From positions 1 through 49,031 of the forward strand of contig CANPYR010000012.1 of the NCBI GenBank assembly GCA_947588805.1: 49,031 nucleotides of DNA, in the 5' to 3' direction. Position numbers and translations under genes: made by a program. Positions 7,599 through 15,421 of this stretch are shown here, one piece after another (position 1 is the stretch's first letter; the number at the start of each line of letters is the position of its first letter). A model generated the notes under the pieces. It was not told where the DNA came from, did not search any database, and saw nothing but the letters and a program-made list of their open reading frames with translations. The stretch is from an uncultured Clostridia bacterium (GTDB lineage: Bacteria > Bacillota > Clostridia > Oscillospirales > Ruminococcaceae).

Positions 7599-9743
7599 AT
7601 GCGGCGGTTTGCGACGGCTATTTTTGCTGTTATATTCTTCTTTCTTCTGCTCTGCCCGGTTTATGCCGAAAACGTAGGCGAAAACGAAAACCTCCGTTCC
7701 AACGTCGGACGGACCGTTAGTCTTACGGATGAAGAAAAAAATTATATCAAAAATCACCCGAGCGTGAGCATAGGTTATGTCACCGACAGGATCCCTGTCT
7801 CGTTTTCGGACGACTCGGGTCAGCTTGCCGGGATCTCAAGATATATTTTTGACCGCGTGAGCGAGCTTTCCGGGATAAAATTTGAATACGTCCCGCTTCC
7901 TTCGGGAGATGTTACATACGACTACCTGATCTCAAACGGCTTCGATCTTGTTTCGAGCGTAGAATATAACGAGGAAAATCAGCAGGCCCGCGGGATACTT
8001 ATGAGCGACCCGTACTTCTCCTCGCGCAAGGTCGTGGTTGCTAAGCAGTGGATAGATTTCAGCTACGACGCGGATCTTTCTATCGCGATCTCAACAGGCT
8101 CGCAGACTATAAGAAAGGTCCTTGGCGCAGCATACCCTAATTTCAGCCTTGTGGACTATCCCTCGATAACCGACTGCTTCGACGCGGTCAATTCCGGCGA
8201 AGCCGATCTTCTGATGCAGAACCAGTACGTGGTCGAGCACTGGATAGCAAAGCCGGTGTATGAAAAACTTAAAGTGATACCGGTTTTGGGACTTGACGAT
8301 AAGCTCTGCTTCTCGGCCGTGGTGGAATTCGGTGAAAACTCCGAAGCTTCTCAGGATGAGGGCAGGGTTCTTATTGACATTTTAAACAAGGCTATTGCGA
8401 TGATAACCGAGGACGAGGCGGGAAATTATACCCTCCGAGGGGTGATGGAGAACCAGTACAGATACGGTTTTTCGGATTTCCTGTACCGCTACCGCGCGGC
8501 GGTCAGGGGCGCTATTATCTGCATAGTGATAATTATAATCCTGCTTTTGGTGCTTCTTACTCAGCATATCAGGATCGTAGAGAGCAAAGCTGACGCGAAG
8601 GTAAAATCACGGTTCCTTTCGATGATGAGCCACGAGATAAGAACGCCGCTCAACGGTCTTATCGGGCTCAACTATCTTATGTCGGAGAGTCTCGACGAAA
8701 ATGAGAAGATGGAGGGATATATAAAGCAGTCGGACGCTACAGCTAAATATCTTCTTTCGCTTGTGAACGACATGCTCGATCTCTCAAATTTACAGAACGA
8801 GAGATTTGTGCTTGCGCTCGCGCCGGTAGATCTCAATTTTGTCGTGGAGACCGTCCGCTCTATCTCAATGAACCAGATGGAGGAAAAGAAGCTTCGTTTC
8901 GTCACGAGCGCGGAGCTTCCGTGGCCATGCGTGTGTGCTGACAGCGCGAGGATCCAGCAAGTTATACTTCATCTTCTTGACAACGCCCAGAAATTTACGC
9001 CGAGGGGCGGGACGGTAAGTCTCGACGTATCTCAGGAAAAGCTCCCGGACGGGAAGATCCTCACAAAAGCCGTAGTTACGGATACCGGAAAGGGAATGAG
9101 CGACGAGATCAAAAAACACGTCTTCGACGCGTTTGCGCGCGAGCTCGATACCGTATCAAAGGGAAATCAGGGGACCGGATTGGGGCTTTCTATCAGCAGA
9201 AGGCTTTCAAGGCTGATGGGCGGGGATCTGAGCTTTGTGACGAAAAAAGGCGTAGGAAGCAGCTTTACATTTACCTTCTCGGCATTTCCCGCCGAGAGCG
9301 CAGATGAAGCTTCAAGCGCCGAATCGAAAAAAACGGAAGATACCGAAAAAAATGCCCCCAAGAGAACGGTCCTTGTCGCAGAGGACAACGAGCTTAACGC
9401 GGAGATACTCACGGAAATTTTAGACAGCTTCGGGTACTCGTCGGATCTTGCGGAGGACGGGAACCGTGCGGTCGAGAAGTTTGAAAAGTCGGAGAACGGG
9501 CGTTATTTCGCGATTCTTATGGATCTACTGATGCCGGGGATGGACGGATTTGAAGCCGCGAAGGCGATACGTTCTCTTGAGCGCGAGGACGCGGCGAAGG
9601 TGAAGATTTTTGCGTGTTCCGCGAATTCCTCCCCGGAGGACAGGGCGAAAGCGGCTGCAAGCGGGATGGACGGATTTTTGACCAAGCCGATAGACGCGAC
9701 GCGTCTCAGCGAGACTTTGGAGCACTTGGAAGTTAGCGGATAG
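7599..9743 (+). CDS. BvgS-like hybrid sensor histidine kinase with periplasmic-type binding domain
   Basis: This 714-residue multidomain sensor has a signal peptide (1-23), then an extracytoplasmic SBP_bac_3-like ligand-binding domain (about 40-290), then a membrane segment (about 302-323). HisKA follows with phospho-acceptor His345 in SHEIRTPLNGL. The HATPase_c domain has DNAQKFTPRGG as N-box and GTGLGLSIS as G-box. A C-terminal receiver domain (about 585-710) has the acidic pair AEDN and phospho-acceptor Asp642. Direct sensing of a small solute and an internal phosphorelay are expected. No Hpt protein or separate response regulator is adjacent, so the output partner is elsewhere. The ATG at 7599 follows TGGGGGT. 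A terminator follows the gene. Confidence 0.93.
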   Translation: MRRFATAIFAVIFFFLLLCPVYAENVGENENLRSNVGRTVSLTDEEKNYIKNHPSVSIGYVTDRIPVSFSDDSGQLAGISRYIFDRVSELSGIKFEYVPLPSGDVTYDYLISNGFDLVSSVEYNEENQQARGILMSDPYFSSRKVVVAKQWIDFSYDADLSIAISTGSQTIRKVLGAAYPNFSLVDYPSITDCFDAVNSGEADLLMQNQYVVEHWIAKPVYEKLKVIPVLGLDDKLCFSAVVEFGENSEASQDEGRVLIDILNKAIAMITEDEAGNYTLRGVMENQYRYGFSDFLYRYRAAVRGAIICIVIIIILLLVLLTQHIRIVESKADAKVKSRFLSMMSHEIRTPLNGLIGLNYLMSESLDENEKMEGYIKQSDATAKYLLSLVNDMLDLSNLQNERFVLALAPVDLNFVVETVRSISMNQMEEKKLRFVTSAELPWPCVCADSARIQQVILHLLDNAQKFTPRGGTVSLDVSQEKLPDGKILTKAVVTDTGKGMSDEIKKHVFDAFARELDTVSKGNQGTGLGLSISRRLSRLMGGDLSFVTKKGVGSSFTFTFSAFPAESADEASSAESKKTEDTEKNAPKRTVLVAEDNELNAEILTEILDSFGYSSDLAEDGNRAVEKFEKSENGRYFAILMDLLMPGMDGFEAAKAIRSLEREDAAKVKIFACSANSSPEDRAKAAASGMDGFLTKPIDATRLSETLEHLEVSG

Positions 9744-9799
9744 AAATTAGAAGATAGAAGTTAGAAATTAGAGATTAGAAATCAGAAGTTGGAAGTTGG
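9743..9799 (+). repeat. Period-7 TTAGAAR tract abutting the kinase stop codon
   Basis: Successive heptads TTAGAAG, ATAGAAG, TTAGAAA, TTAGAGA, TTAGAAA, TCAGAAG and TTGGAAG begin right after the stop. Related tracts occur at 7211-7238, 11252-11288, 12289-12326, 13824-13858, 15112-15140, 19925-19960, 21081-21134 and 46478-46513. Confidence 0.8.
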
Positions 9800-9835
9800 A
9801 TGGGGTAATTTTTGGGATAATTATTTTTAGCGGGA

Positions 9836-9874
9836 GAAAGGCTGAGCTGAGATAGGCTCAGGCTTTCTTCTTTT
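9836..9874 (+). terminator. Terminator after the hybrid kinase
   Basis: Stem GAAAG-G-CTGAGC (9836-9847) pairs with GCTCAG-G-CTTTC (9856-9867) with one internal mismatch and an 8-nt loop, followed by TTCTTTT. Confidence 0.82.
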
Positions 9875-10027
9875 GGGATTTTTGGGGGGAGGGTTGGTAG
9901 GGTAATGATTCAGCATTCAGGCAGCTCATCCCGCCGCTGTCATAATATAAAAATACAAAACCCCGATAACATAATATACATACCGTCTCGGAAATTATCC
10001 CTTATAAAATTCTCTCCCGAATAACTG

Positions 10028-10056
10028 TTGACAAACCGGAAAAAATATTGTAGAAT
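10028..10056 (+). promoter_or_regulatory. Promoter of the RNase P RNA gene
   Basis: TTGACA (10028-10033), 17-bp spacer, TAGAAT (10051-10056). The predicted start near 10063 lies just upstream of the first RNase P helix. Confidence 0.85.
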
Positions 10057-10080
10057 AATCGGTGTGCAAATGCATCTGGC

Positions 10081-10422
10081 TGAGCAGACTATGCGGCAGC
10101 GGGCGCGGCGACGCGCATGAGGAAAGTCCGAGCATCACAGAGCGGGGTAACTGCTAACGGCAGCCGAGGGCGACCTTAGGGAAAGTGCAACAGAAAATTA
10201 CCGCCGTTTTAACGGTAAGGATGAAAAGGCGAGGTAAGAGCTCACCGCAGGACAGGAGACTGCCCGGGCGTGTAAACCCTACCCGATGCAACACCGTTTG
10301 GTTCGGTATGCTGATAACGCTTGCTCGGCGGGCATACCGTTAAAGGTGGCTTGAGCCTGTCGGCAACGGCAGGCGTAGATAGATTGCCGCACACGACAAA
10401 ACTCGGCTTATAGGTCTGCTCA
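10081..10422 (+). ncRNA. rnpB: RNase P RNA
   Basis: The catalytic RNA of tRNA 5' maturation. The ends pair as helix P1 (TGAGCAGAC at 10081-10089 with GTCTGCTCA at 10414-10422). The universally conserved blocks are present: GAGGAAAGTCCGAGC near 10119, GGGAAAGTGCAACAGAAA near 10178, and the 3' block AGATAGATTGCCGC with ACTCGGCTTATAG near 10376-10412. The length of about 342 nt and the general layout suggest the A-type common in Clostridia rather than the Bacillus B-type; I did not fold it. Confidence 0.97.
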
Positions 10423-10431
10423 GAATAGAAA

Positions 10432-10470
10432 AATTCCCCCCGCTTCGGTTTTCGGGGATTATAATTATAA
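10432..10470 (+). terminator. Probable rnpB terminator
   Basis: CCCCG...CGGGG forms a short stem (10438-10442 with 10453-10457), extendable by AAT/ATT, followed by an AT-rich run rather than a clean T tract. It lies directly before the lipoprotein gene. Confidence 0.4.
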
Positions 10471-10495
10471 TATCTTCAAAAAGAAGGTCGGTTGT

Positions 10496-11050
10496 ATGAA
10501 ATTTATGAAAAAAATTATCCTGACTGTCGCCGCCGCGGCACTGCTTCTCAGCGGCTGCGCGACTTCAGCGGAAAGCAAGCTTTTGGATTACGGAAACGTG
10601 GACGGATACTACAGCCGTCTGGCATACGAGGTAAAAAGCGACAGCGGCGAAATCGCAGAGCAGACGTACGTACTGTTTTCGGACTCCGAGATGGAGGACG
10701 TGGCCGGAAAGAAAGACGTATACTACGAGGACGGGGAAATGATAAAATATACCGTCACGATAGGGACCGAAGAGATAAGCGAGCTTATAACATACAACTC
10801 CGGCGAAGGCGAAAAGTATTACAGCGAGGTTTATTTCTCCGACGGGGATATCTCAAAAGAGGTCTGGGATAACGAGGTCGCAGACGAGTCGGGGGATAAG
10901 ATAAGGATGACCGGTCATCAGGAGTATTTCCCAGAAAGCCGGAGCATAAAGAGCTTCTTCCAGGAGATATACCGCGAGGGCTCGCTTGAAAGCACTACCA
11001 CCCGGGAGTATGATGAGAACGGTGAGATAGTGAGCGAGAGCGTCGAGTGA
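10496..11050 (+). CDS. Hypothetical secreted lipoprotein
   Basis: This 184-residue protein has a clear type II signal peptide: charged MKFMKK, a hydrophobic stretch, and lipobox LLSGC with the modified cysteine at about residue 21. The mature part is acidic, rich in Glu, Asp, Ser and Tyr, and strand-rich. It has many short repeats of a tyrosine followed by acidic residues and ends DENGEIVSESVE, like MORN-type or toxin-immunity lipoproteins, though I do not assign a family. AGAAGG precedes the ATG. A strong terminator follows, so it is monocistronic or reads on from rnpB. Confidence 0.75.
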   Translation: MKFMKKIILTVAAAALLLSGCATSAESKLLDYGNVDGYYSRLAYEVKSDSGEIAEQTYVLFSDSEMEDVAGKKDVYYEDGEMIKYTVTIGTEEISELITYNSGEGEKYYSEVYFSDGDISKEVWDNEVADESGDKIRMTGHQEYFPESRSIKSFFQEIYREGSLESTTTREYDENGEIVSESVE

Positions 11051-11078
11051 CAAGCGGTGCGATTTTGAGATAAAATTT

Positions 11079-11123
11079 TTGCGCATGATACCCTCAAGCC
11101 GACGGTATCATGCGCAATTTTTT
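11079..11123 (+). terminator. Strong terminator after the lipoprotein gene
   Basis: A perfect 14-bp stem, TTGCGCATGATACC (11079-11092) with GGTATCATGCGCAA (11104-11117), an 11-nt loop and six T residues. The A-rich left side may also allow termination from the opposite strand. Confidence 0.93.
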
Positions 11124-11292
11124 GATATTGAGGTTGGAATGAAAGAATGAAGGCGGATTTCTGCGGAAAAGACGGGTTTGAGCGCGGTAGAAAGCTTAGC
11201 GGCAGGGGATAACTTGGCTCTGTACACTACCGACTGCGCCCGCACTCCCCACTCTATCTTCTAACGCTCTAACCCTCTAACCTCTATTTCAA

Positions 11293-11673
11293 TCACTCCC
11301 CGATAACAGCCACAACCTCTACCTCGCAGAGCGCGCCCTTCGGAAGGTCCTTTACCGCTACGCAGCTTCTTGCCGGCGCTGAGGTGATATACTTCCCGTA
11401 GACCGCGTTGAAAGCGGCAAAGTCGGAAATATCCGCTAAGAAGCAGGTGGTTTTCACAGCCTTGTCAAAGCCGGTCCCGGCGGCTTTGAGAACCTCCGAA
11501 AGATTTTTCATCACCTGTTCGGCCTGCTCGGTAACGTCTGAACCGACCATCGCCCCCGTCGCGGGGTCGAGCGGGATCTGACCTGAAGTAAAGAGCAAAT
11601 TTCCGCAGACGATCCCCTGAGAATAAGGCCCGATAGCGGCCGGCGCTTTGTCGGTAGATACTTTTTTAAGCAT
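11293..11673 (-). CDS. ridA: RidA family reactive enamine/imine deaminase
   Basis: This 126-residue protein matches the RidA/YjgF/UK114 family along its whole length: IGPYSQGI near the N-terminus, FTSGQIPLDP, and PARSCV with the substrate-binding Arg102, ending in EVEVVAV. RidA hydrolyses 2-aminoacrylate and related enamines released by PLP enzymes such as threonine/serine dehydratase, preventing damage to other PLP enzymes. A threonine ammonia-lyase gene lies upstream on the same strand, a sensible functional pairing, although about 730 bp of repeats separates them. The ATG at 11673 has AAAGGAG upstream. Confidence 0.95.
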   Translation of the reverse strand: MLKKVSTDKAPAAIGPYSQGIVCGNLLFTSGQIPLDPATGAMVGSDVTEQAEQVMKNLSEVLKAAGTGFDKAVKTTCFLADISDFAAFNAVYGKYITSAPARSCVAVKDLPKGALCEVEVVAVIGE

Positions 11674-12403
11674 GATAAAGACTCCTTTTCTAATACTTTT
11701 TGTAGAATTTAATACTAATAATTCTGTTTGTATACTTATTTTGGATGTATAGGCGAGGGGTTGAGGATGGCAGAGTGGGGGCGGTGCGGGATGAAGGATT
11801 CATGCGAATGAATTTTTTAGGCTGTGGGAGAAAGACGGGATAATGCAGCTATGGCTTTCTGCTTCTGATTTTCATTTTTAATGATAGGAAAGCCGGGTTA
11901 AGAGTAGCCGCAACTCCCTGCCACTATTTTTCATTCGTCATGAAAAAGGCGAGCAAGCGGCGCGGCGGCGGGATTCGCTACTTTTCTGCGGAATCACAAC
12001 CAACTGCGCCCGCCAAACTTGCCGAGTTTTGTCCGTGAGACAACCGAGACTGTCGTTTAACAACGCGATTAAAACTCTTTGAGGACGGGACGCGCGGGAT
12101 TTTGCCCAAGAGAGCGTCCTGCGGACGGTCGATTGGCTGCAAAATCAGCTTGTCTTTTGCTCGGTCGTTTATGACCGCGAAGTCCGAAAAGTAAGTTTTA
12201 ACGCTTTGTTTTGAGGGCAGTCTAACGGGAACAAAACCTGCTATGTTTTCCCGCCCACTCCCGCTCATCCCGCCGCCGCTCTGAATCCATTCTATCTTCT
12301 AACCTTCTAATCGTCTAACCCTCTATCCCCCGGCGCTTTCTTACATCCCCCACGCTAAATTAAATCCAACAACAGAGCCCCGTCCCTTTATCCCTTAAAA
12401 CCC
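11674..12403. other. Repeat-filled intergenic region between ilvA and ridA
   Basis: About 730 bp without a supported gene. A 96-codon open frame at 11978-12268 (minus) is made of dispersed repeat sequence. The region holds a repeat shared with 17889-17985 (at 11958-12060), blocks shared with the rRNA leader (12051-12215) and a period-7 tract CTTCTAA/CGTCTAA at 12289-12326. Confidence 0.6.
11958..12215. repeat. Composite dispersed repeat (shared with 17889-17985 and the rRNA leader)
   Basis: The left part (GGCGGCGGGATTCGCT, then GTCCGTGAGACAACC, then ACTGTCGTTTAAC) matches 17889-17985 with substitutions. The right part (CGATTAAAACTCTTTGAGGA and TTTATGACCGCGAAGTCCGA) matches the 16S leader at about 110-170. 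About 75 bp present here is missing from the leader copy. Confidence 0.75.
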
Positions 12404-13603
12404 CTAAATCAGCCTGAATCCTTCCTTTGTAAGCGCGGATTTAATCTGCTCAATATGCTCAAAGTTTCTCGTTTCAAGCGTGAGCCTTAAATAACATCCG
12501 TTCACGTCCGCGCCGGCTCCGGAATGCTCGTGGAATACCGCCGTCACGTTTCCTCCCTGCTCCGCGACTATCCTTGAAACGCTCATCAGCTGGCCGGGCT
12601 TGTCTACAAGCTCGATCTTGAGCTGGCAGTTTCTTCCCGACATCAGAAGTCCTCTTGTTATGACTCTTGAAAGGATGGTTACGTCGATGTTGCCGCCCGA
12701 GAGGACGCAGACCGTCTTCTTGCCTTTAAGATCGACTTTTCCGAACATCGCCGCCGCGACGGATACCGCTCCCGCGCCCTCGGTGACAAGCTTGTGCTGT
12801 TCCATAAGCGCCAAAATCGCCGCGGAGATCTCGTCGTCGGTGACCGTTACTATCTCGTCAACGTATTTGCTGCAGATATCATAAGTAAGCGTGCCGGGCT
12901 CTTTAACCGCGATGCCGTCTGCGATCGTGAACACTCTGTCAAGCTTTTCGATGTGTGAATCGTGGATCGACCGGACCATAGACGGCGCTCCGGCAGCCTG
13001 AACGCCATAGACCTTGATGTTCGGATTTAGGCTTTTAATGGTGTACGCTATCCCGGAGATAAGCCCGCCGCCGCCCACCGGAACTATGACCGCGTCCATG
13101 TCCGGAATCTGTTCCGCAAGCTCGATGGCGATCGTTCCCTGTCCCGCGATAACGTCGGGATCGTTAAACGGATGTATAAAAGTGTATCCGAACTCATCCC
13201 GAAGAGAGAGGGCTTTTTGATACGCGTCGTCGTACACCCCTTCCACCAGACATATCTCCGCGCCGTAGCTTTTAGTAGCTTCGACCTTAGAGATCGGCGC
13301 GCTGTCCGGAAGGCAGATAACGGACTTGATACCGCTTCTCTGAGCCGCGAGAGCAACGCCCTGAGCGTGGTTTCCCGCAGAACAGGCGATAACGCCTTTT
13401 GACTTTTCCTCCTCGCTCAGGCGAGTCATTTTGTAGTATGCTCCTCTGACTTTAAAGGAGCCCGTGATCTGAAGATTTTCGGTTTTGAGATAGAGATCGA
13501 TCCCCGGAGCAAGCTTAGGAGCCTTAAGAACGTCGGTAACGATAACCGCGTCCTTCAGGGCATATCTTGCGCGGTAGACATTATCAAGAGTCAGCTCTGA
13601 CAT
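12404..13603 (-). CDS. ilvA: Threonine ammonia-lyase (PLP-dependent) with ACT domain
   Basis: This 399-residue enzyme deaminates threonine to 2-oxobutanoate, the first step toward isoleucine. The PLP lysine is Lys51 in GSFKVRGAYYK. The phosphate-binding glycine loop is VPVGGGGLISG at about 174-184, and VLSGGNIDVT lies near 306. The last 75 or so residues form an ACT-type regulatory domain (LKIELVDKPGQLMSVSRIV), suggesting feedback control by an amino acid. The length fits the single-ACT class found in Firmicutes, so ilvA or tdcB are both used as names. It has a very good promoter and AAAGGAG before the ATG. Confidence 0.93.
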   Translation of the reverse strand: MSELTLDNVYRARYALKDAVIVTDVLKAPKLAPGIDLYLKTENLQITGSFKVRGAYYKMTRLSEEEKSKGVIACSAGNHAQGVALAAQRSGIKSVICLPDSAPISKVEATKSYGAEICLVEGVYDDAYQKALSLRDEFGYTFIHPFNDPDVIAGQGTIAIELAEQIPDMDAVIVPVGGGGLISGIAYTIKSLNPNIKVYGVQAAGAPSMVRSIHDSHIEKLDRVFTIADGIAVKEPGTLTYDICSKYVDEIVTVTDDEISAAILALMEQHKLVTEGAGAVSVAAAMFGKVDLKGKKTVCVLSGGNIDVTILSRVITRGLLMSGRNCQLKIELVDKPGQLMSVSRIVAEQGGNVTAVFHEHSGAGADVNGCYLRLTLETRNFEHIEQIKSALTKEGFRLI

Positions 13604-13639
13604 AACAATTCTCCTTTTTTTAATAAAATGATAGGAGAA

Positions 13640-13668
13640 AGTATATCACAAAAAGGAGGGAATGTCAA
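13640..13668 (-). promoter_or_regulatory. Promoter of ilvA
   Basis: On the minus strand TTGACA (13668-13663), 17-bp spacer, TATACT (13645-13640). The short leader leaves no room for a T-box or other large riboswitch. Confidence 0.85.
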
Positions 13669-13935
13669 GATTGGAGGGGGGAGGGGGCAAACCGCACACA
13701 TTATAATCAAACAGTTTTCTCCAAATTCCCGTCGCTGCTTACTTTACACTTTCAACTTTTTATTTTAATGCGTGCAGAATGGGCATCCCTCCGTAAAGCA
13801 GATGCGACCGAAGCCCCACGTCAAGAAGTCAGAGCCGGATATCAGATCTCAGAATTTCAAAGAGTCAACTGCGGCGGCCCATCTAAATATTCCGAATAGT
13901 GCGTATGGAGCGTCCATCCCCCTTGGCACACTCTT
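13669..13935. other. Intergenic region with a decayed copy of the two-hairpin repeat
   Basis: Positions 13800-13923 align with the repeat at 7181-7305 but carry many substitutions, and both hairpins are broken. Heptads TCAGAGC, ATCAGAT and CTCAGAA remain at 13824-13858. No gene is supported. Confidence 0.55.
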
Positions 13936-14355
13936 TCATCCTGCCGCACCGCCTATCCCCTTCAGCGCTCTCCAAACGCCGAACAGGATCAGCACCGCTA
14001 TCATGAACGCCATCGCAGCGTTTGAAAACCTGTCCGGACGGCGGGAACCGTCTTTTACATATCTCACCGAGAGATCCGCAAAAACTGCCGCGCCAAGCGG
14101 TAAAAGCGCCATTATCGCAGGGTTTGCTTCCCATGCCGCGGAAAAATCAAGCCTTAAAAGCGCAAGGCACATCCTTGATACTCCGCAGCCCGGGCATTCT
14201 ATCCCGGTTATCAGCCGGAACATGCACGGTACCGCGAGCCCGGTCGCGCTGACGAAAGCCGCGTATAAAAGGCCGCCGGCGCCGAGCGCGGCCAAAAGCA
14301 GCAGAAGCCGCCTGAGCCTTTTTCGCTGAGCGCCGGAAATGGTCACGGTGTTCAT
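13936..14355 (-). CDS. DUF2752 membrane protein
   Basis: This 139-residue protein has about three membrane segments (17-38, 75-95, 113-131). The diagnostic DUF2752 motif is GIECPGCGVSRMCLALLRLD at about 51-70: a cysteine pair CPGCG followed by an arginine. The biochemical function of the family is not known. The gene starts one base after the stop of the zinc-ribbon/DUF4234 gene, so the two are translated together, and this pairing recurs in Clostridia as far as I recall. Confidence 0.85.
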   Translation of the reverse strand: MNTVTISGAQRKRLRRLLLLLAALGAGGLLYAAFVSATGLAVPCMFRLITGIECPGCGVSRMCLALLRLDFSAAWEANPAIMALLPLGAAVFADLSVRYVKDGSRRPDRFSNAAMAFMIAVLILFGVWRALKGIGGAAG

Positions 14356-14356
14356 A

Positions 14357-15001
14357 TCAAGCCTGAGTGGCGACCTGGTTGATCTCGTTCTGGATCAGGC
14401 AGTAGTTGATGATCCCAAGACCGATCAACTGTAAGATCAGGTAGAGAATGCCGTCGTTTCCGCTCACGGGGATACCGCGGCGCTGTTTTATCATCCCGAC
14501 CTTCTCGCCGGCCTTGTACATCCAGTAAAGACCGTAGATGCCGCAGGTGACGATGTCAAGAAGGAGCACGACGATACCGTTCGTATCGTTCTGAGTTCCG
14601 GCGGCGGTGTTGAGGTCGTTTACAAGACAGACTATCCAGTAAAGACCGAAGATCCCGCAGGTGACGATCGTGAGGATAAGATAGAGCGGGATGCTTCTTG
14701 ACGGTACCGAGCCGGGCTGGGACTGCGGGAAGTACTGGTTCATATTTCCGGACTGGAAGGCCTGGTTGACGTTTTCACCGAAGTTGTGGGCGGCGTTCTG
14801 GGCGTTCCGGAGGAGCAGGGACGCGCCGCAGCTCGGGCAGTAGGCAGGATTTCCCTCATAGGGCTTTCCGCACTTCGGGCAGTAGCTGACGGTTTTTTCG
14901 GCATTTTGATTCTGGGGATCGGCGACAGGCAGAGCTTCGCCGCAAACCGGGCAGAACTTAGCGCCCTCTTCGCAGACAGCGCCGCATTTCGGACATTTCA
15001 T
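14357..15001 (-). CDS. Double zinc-ribbon protein with DUF4234 membrane domain
   Basis: This 214-residue protein begins with two CxxC...CxxC zinc ribbons (MKCPKCGAVC...FCPVCG at 1-21 and YCPKCG...YCPSCG at about 40-58). A Gln/Asn/Pro-rich linker follows. The C-terminal DUF4234 region has two tandem membrane motifs, LTIVTCGIFGLYWIV and LDIVTCGIYGLYWMY, with a further hydrophobic segment near residue 190. The role is unknown. Zinc-ribbon-plus-DUF4234 proteins are common small membrane proteins in Clostridia. It is first in a two-gene operon with the DUF2752 gene. Confidence 0.85.
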   Translation of the reverse strand: MKCPKCGAVCEEGAKFCPVCGEALPVADPQNQNAEKTVSYCPKCGKPYEGNPAYCPSCGASLLLRNAQNAAHNFGENVNQAFQSGNMNQYFPQSQPGSVPSRSIPLYLILTIVTCGIFGLYWIVCLVNDLNTAAGTQNDTNGIVVLLLDIVTCGIYGLYWMYKAGEKVGMIKQRRGIPVSGNDGILYLILQLIGLGIINYCLIQNEINQVATQA

Positions 15002-15037
15002 AATACATACCTTCTTTCAAAAAATTAGGTTAAAATT

Positions 15038-15066
15038 ATTGTATCATGTTTTCGACAAAAAGTCAA
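15038..15066 (-). promoter_or_regulatory. Promoter of the zinc-ribbon/DUF2752 operon
   Basis: On the minus strand TTGACT (15066-15061), 17-bp spacer, TACAAT (15043-15038). Confidence 0.85.
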
Positions 15067-15081
15067 GGGCGAGAAATCTTC

Positions 15082-15205
15082 AGATGTGGCCAAGGCGGCC
15101 ACATCAAGAATACAGAAGTCAGAAGTCAGATGTCAGAACTTCAAGGTGTCGCCTATGGCGACGATTTTAAAAATAATGAATAATGCGGGCGATTTAGACA
15201 CTCCC
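15082..15205. repeat. Dispersed 125-bp two-hairpin repeat, copy 2
   Basis: Nearly identical to 7181-7305: GATGTGGCC...GGCCACATC hairpin, heptads GTCAGAA, GTCAGAT, GTCAGAA, GTCGCC-tat-GGCGAC hairpin and the same tail. It differs by a handful of bases, mostly in the heptads. Confidence 0.88.
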
Positions 15206-15339
15206 AAATCTTCGAAAAAGCGCCTGTTACGCACACTTTAAAATAAAAAATGAACGCCGTAAAGTAGGCAGTGACGGGAATTCTGAGAAAAATGTTTTCT
15301 TATAATAAGTGCGGTTTGTATTCTTCCCCTTTTTACCTC

Positions 15340-15368
15340 TTGATTTTTTTGTCGCAGTGTGCTATAAT
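15340..15368 (+). promoter_or_regulatory. Promoter of the M23 protein gene
   Basis: TTGATT (15340-15345), 17-bp spacer, TATAAT (15363-15368), about 50 bp upstream of the ribosome site. Confidence 0.85.
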
Positions 15369-15421
15369 ATAAAAAATTGTTACCGTTTTGTAATCTATCC
15401 CCCAAAAAGGAGGCGAGCCGG

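Noticed and set aside
11978..12268. A 96-codon minus-strand open frame before ridA
   Set aside because: It consists of dispersed repeat DNA shared with 17889-17985 and the rRNA leader; the related copies are not open in a common frame.
13604..13640. T-box or amino-acid riboswitch before ilvA
   Set aside because: The promoter is only about 30 bp from the gene, leaving no space for a leader of that kind.
7181..15205. Possible CRISPR array, given the short regular repeats
   Set aside because: The period-7 tracts have no spacers, the 125-bp copies are kilobases apart, and there are no cas genes.
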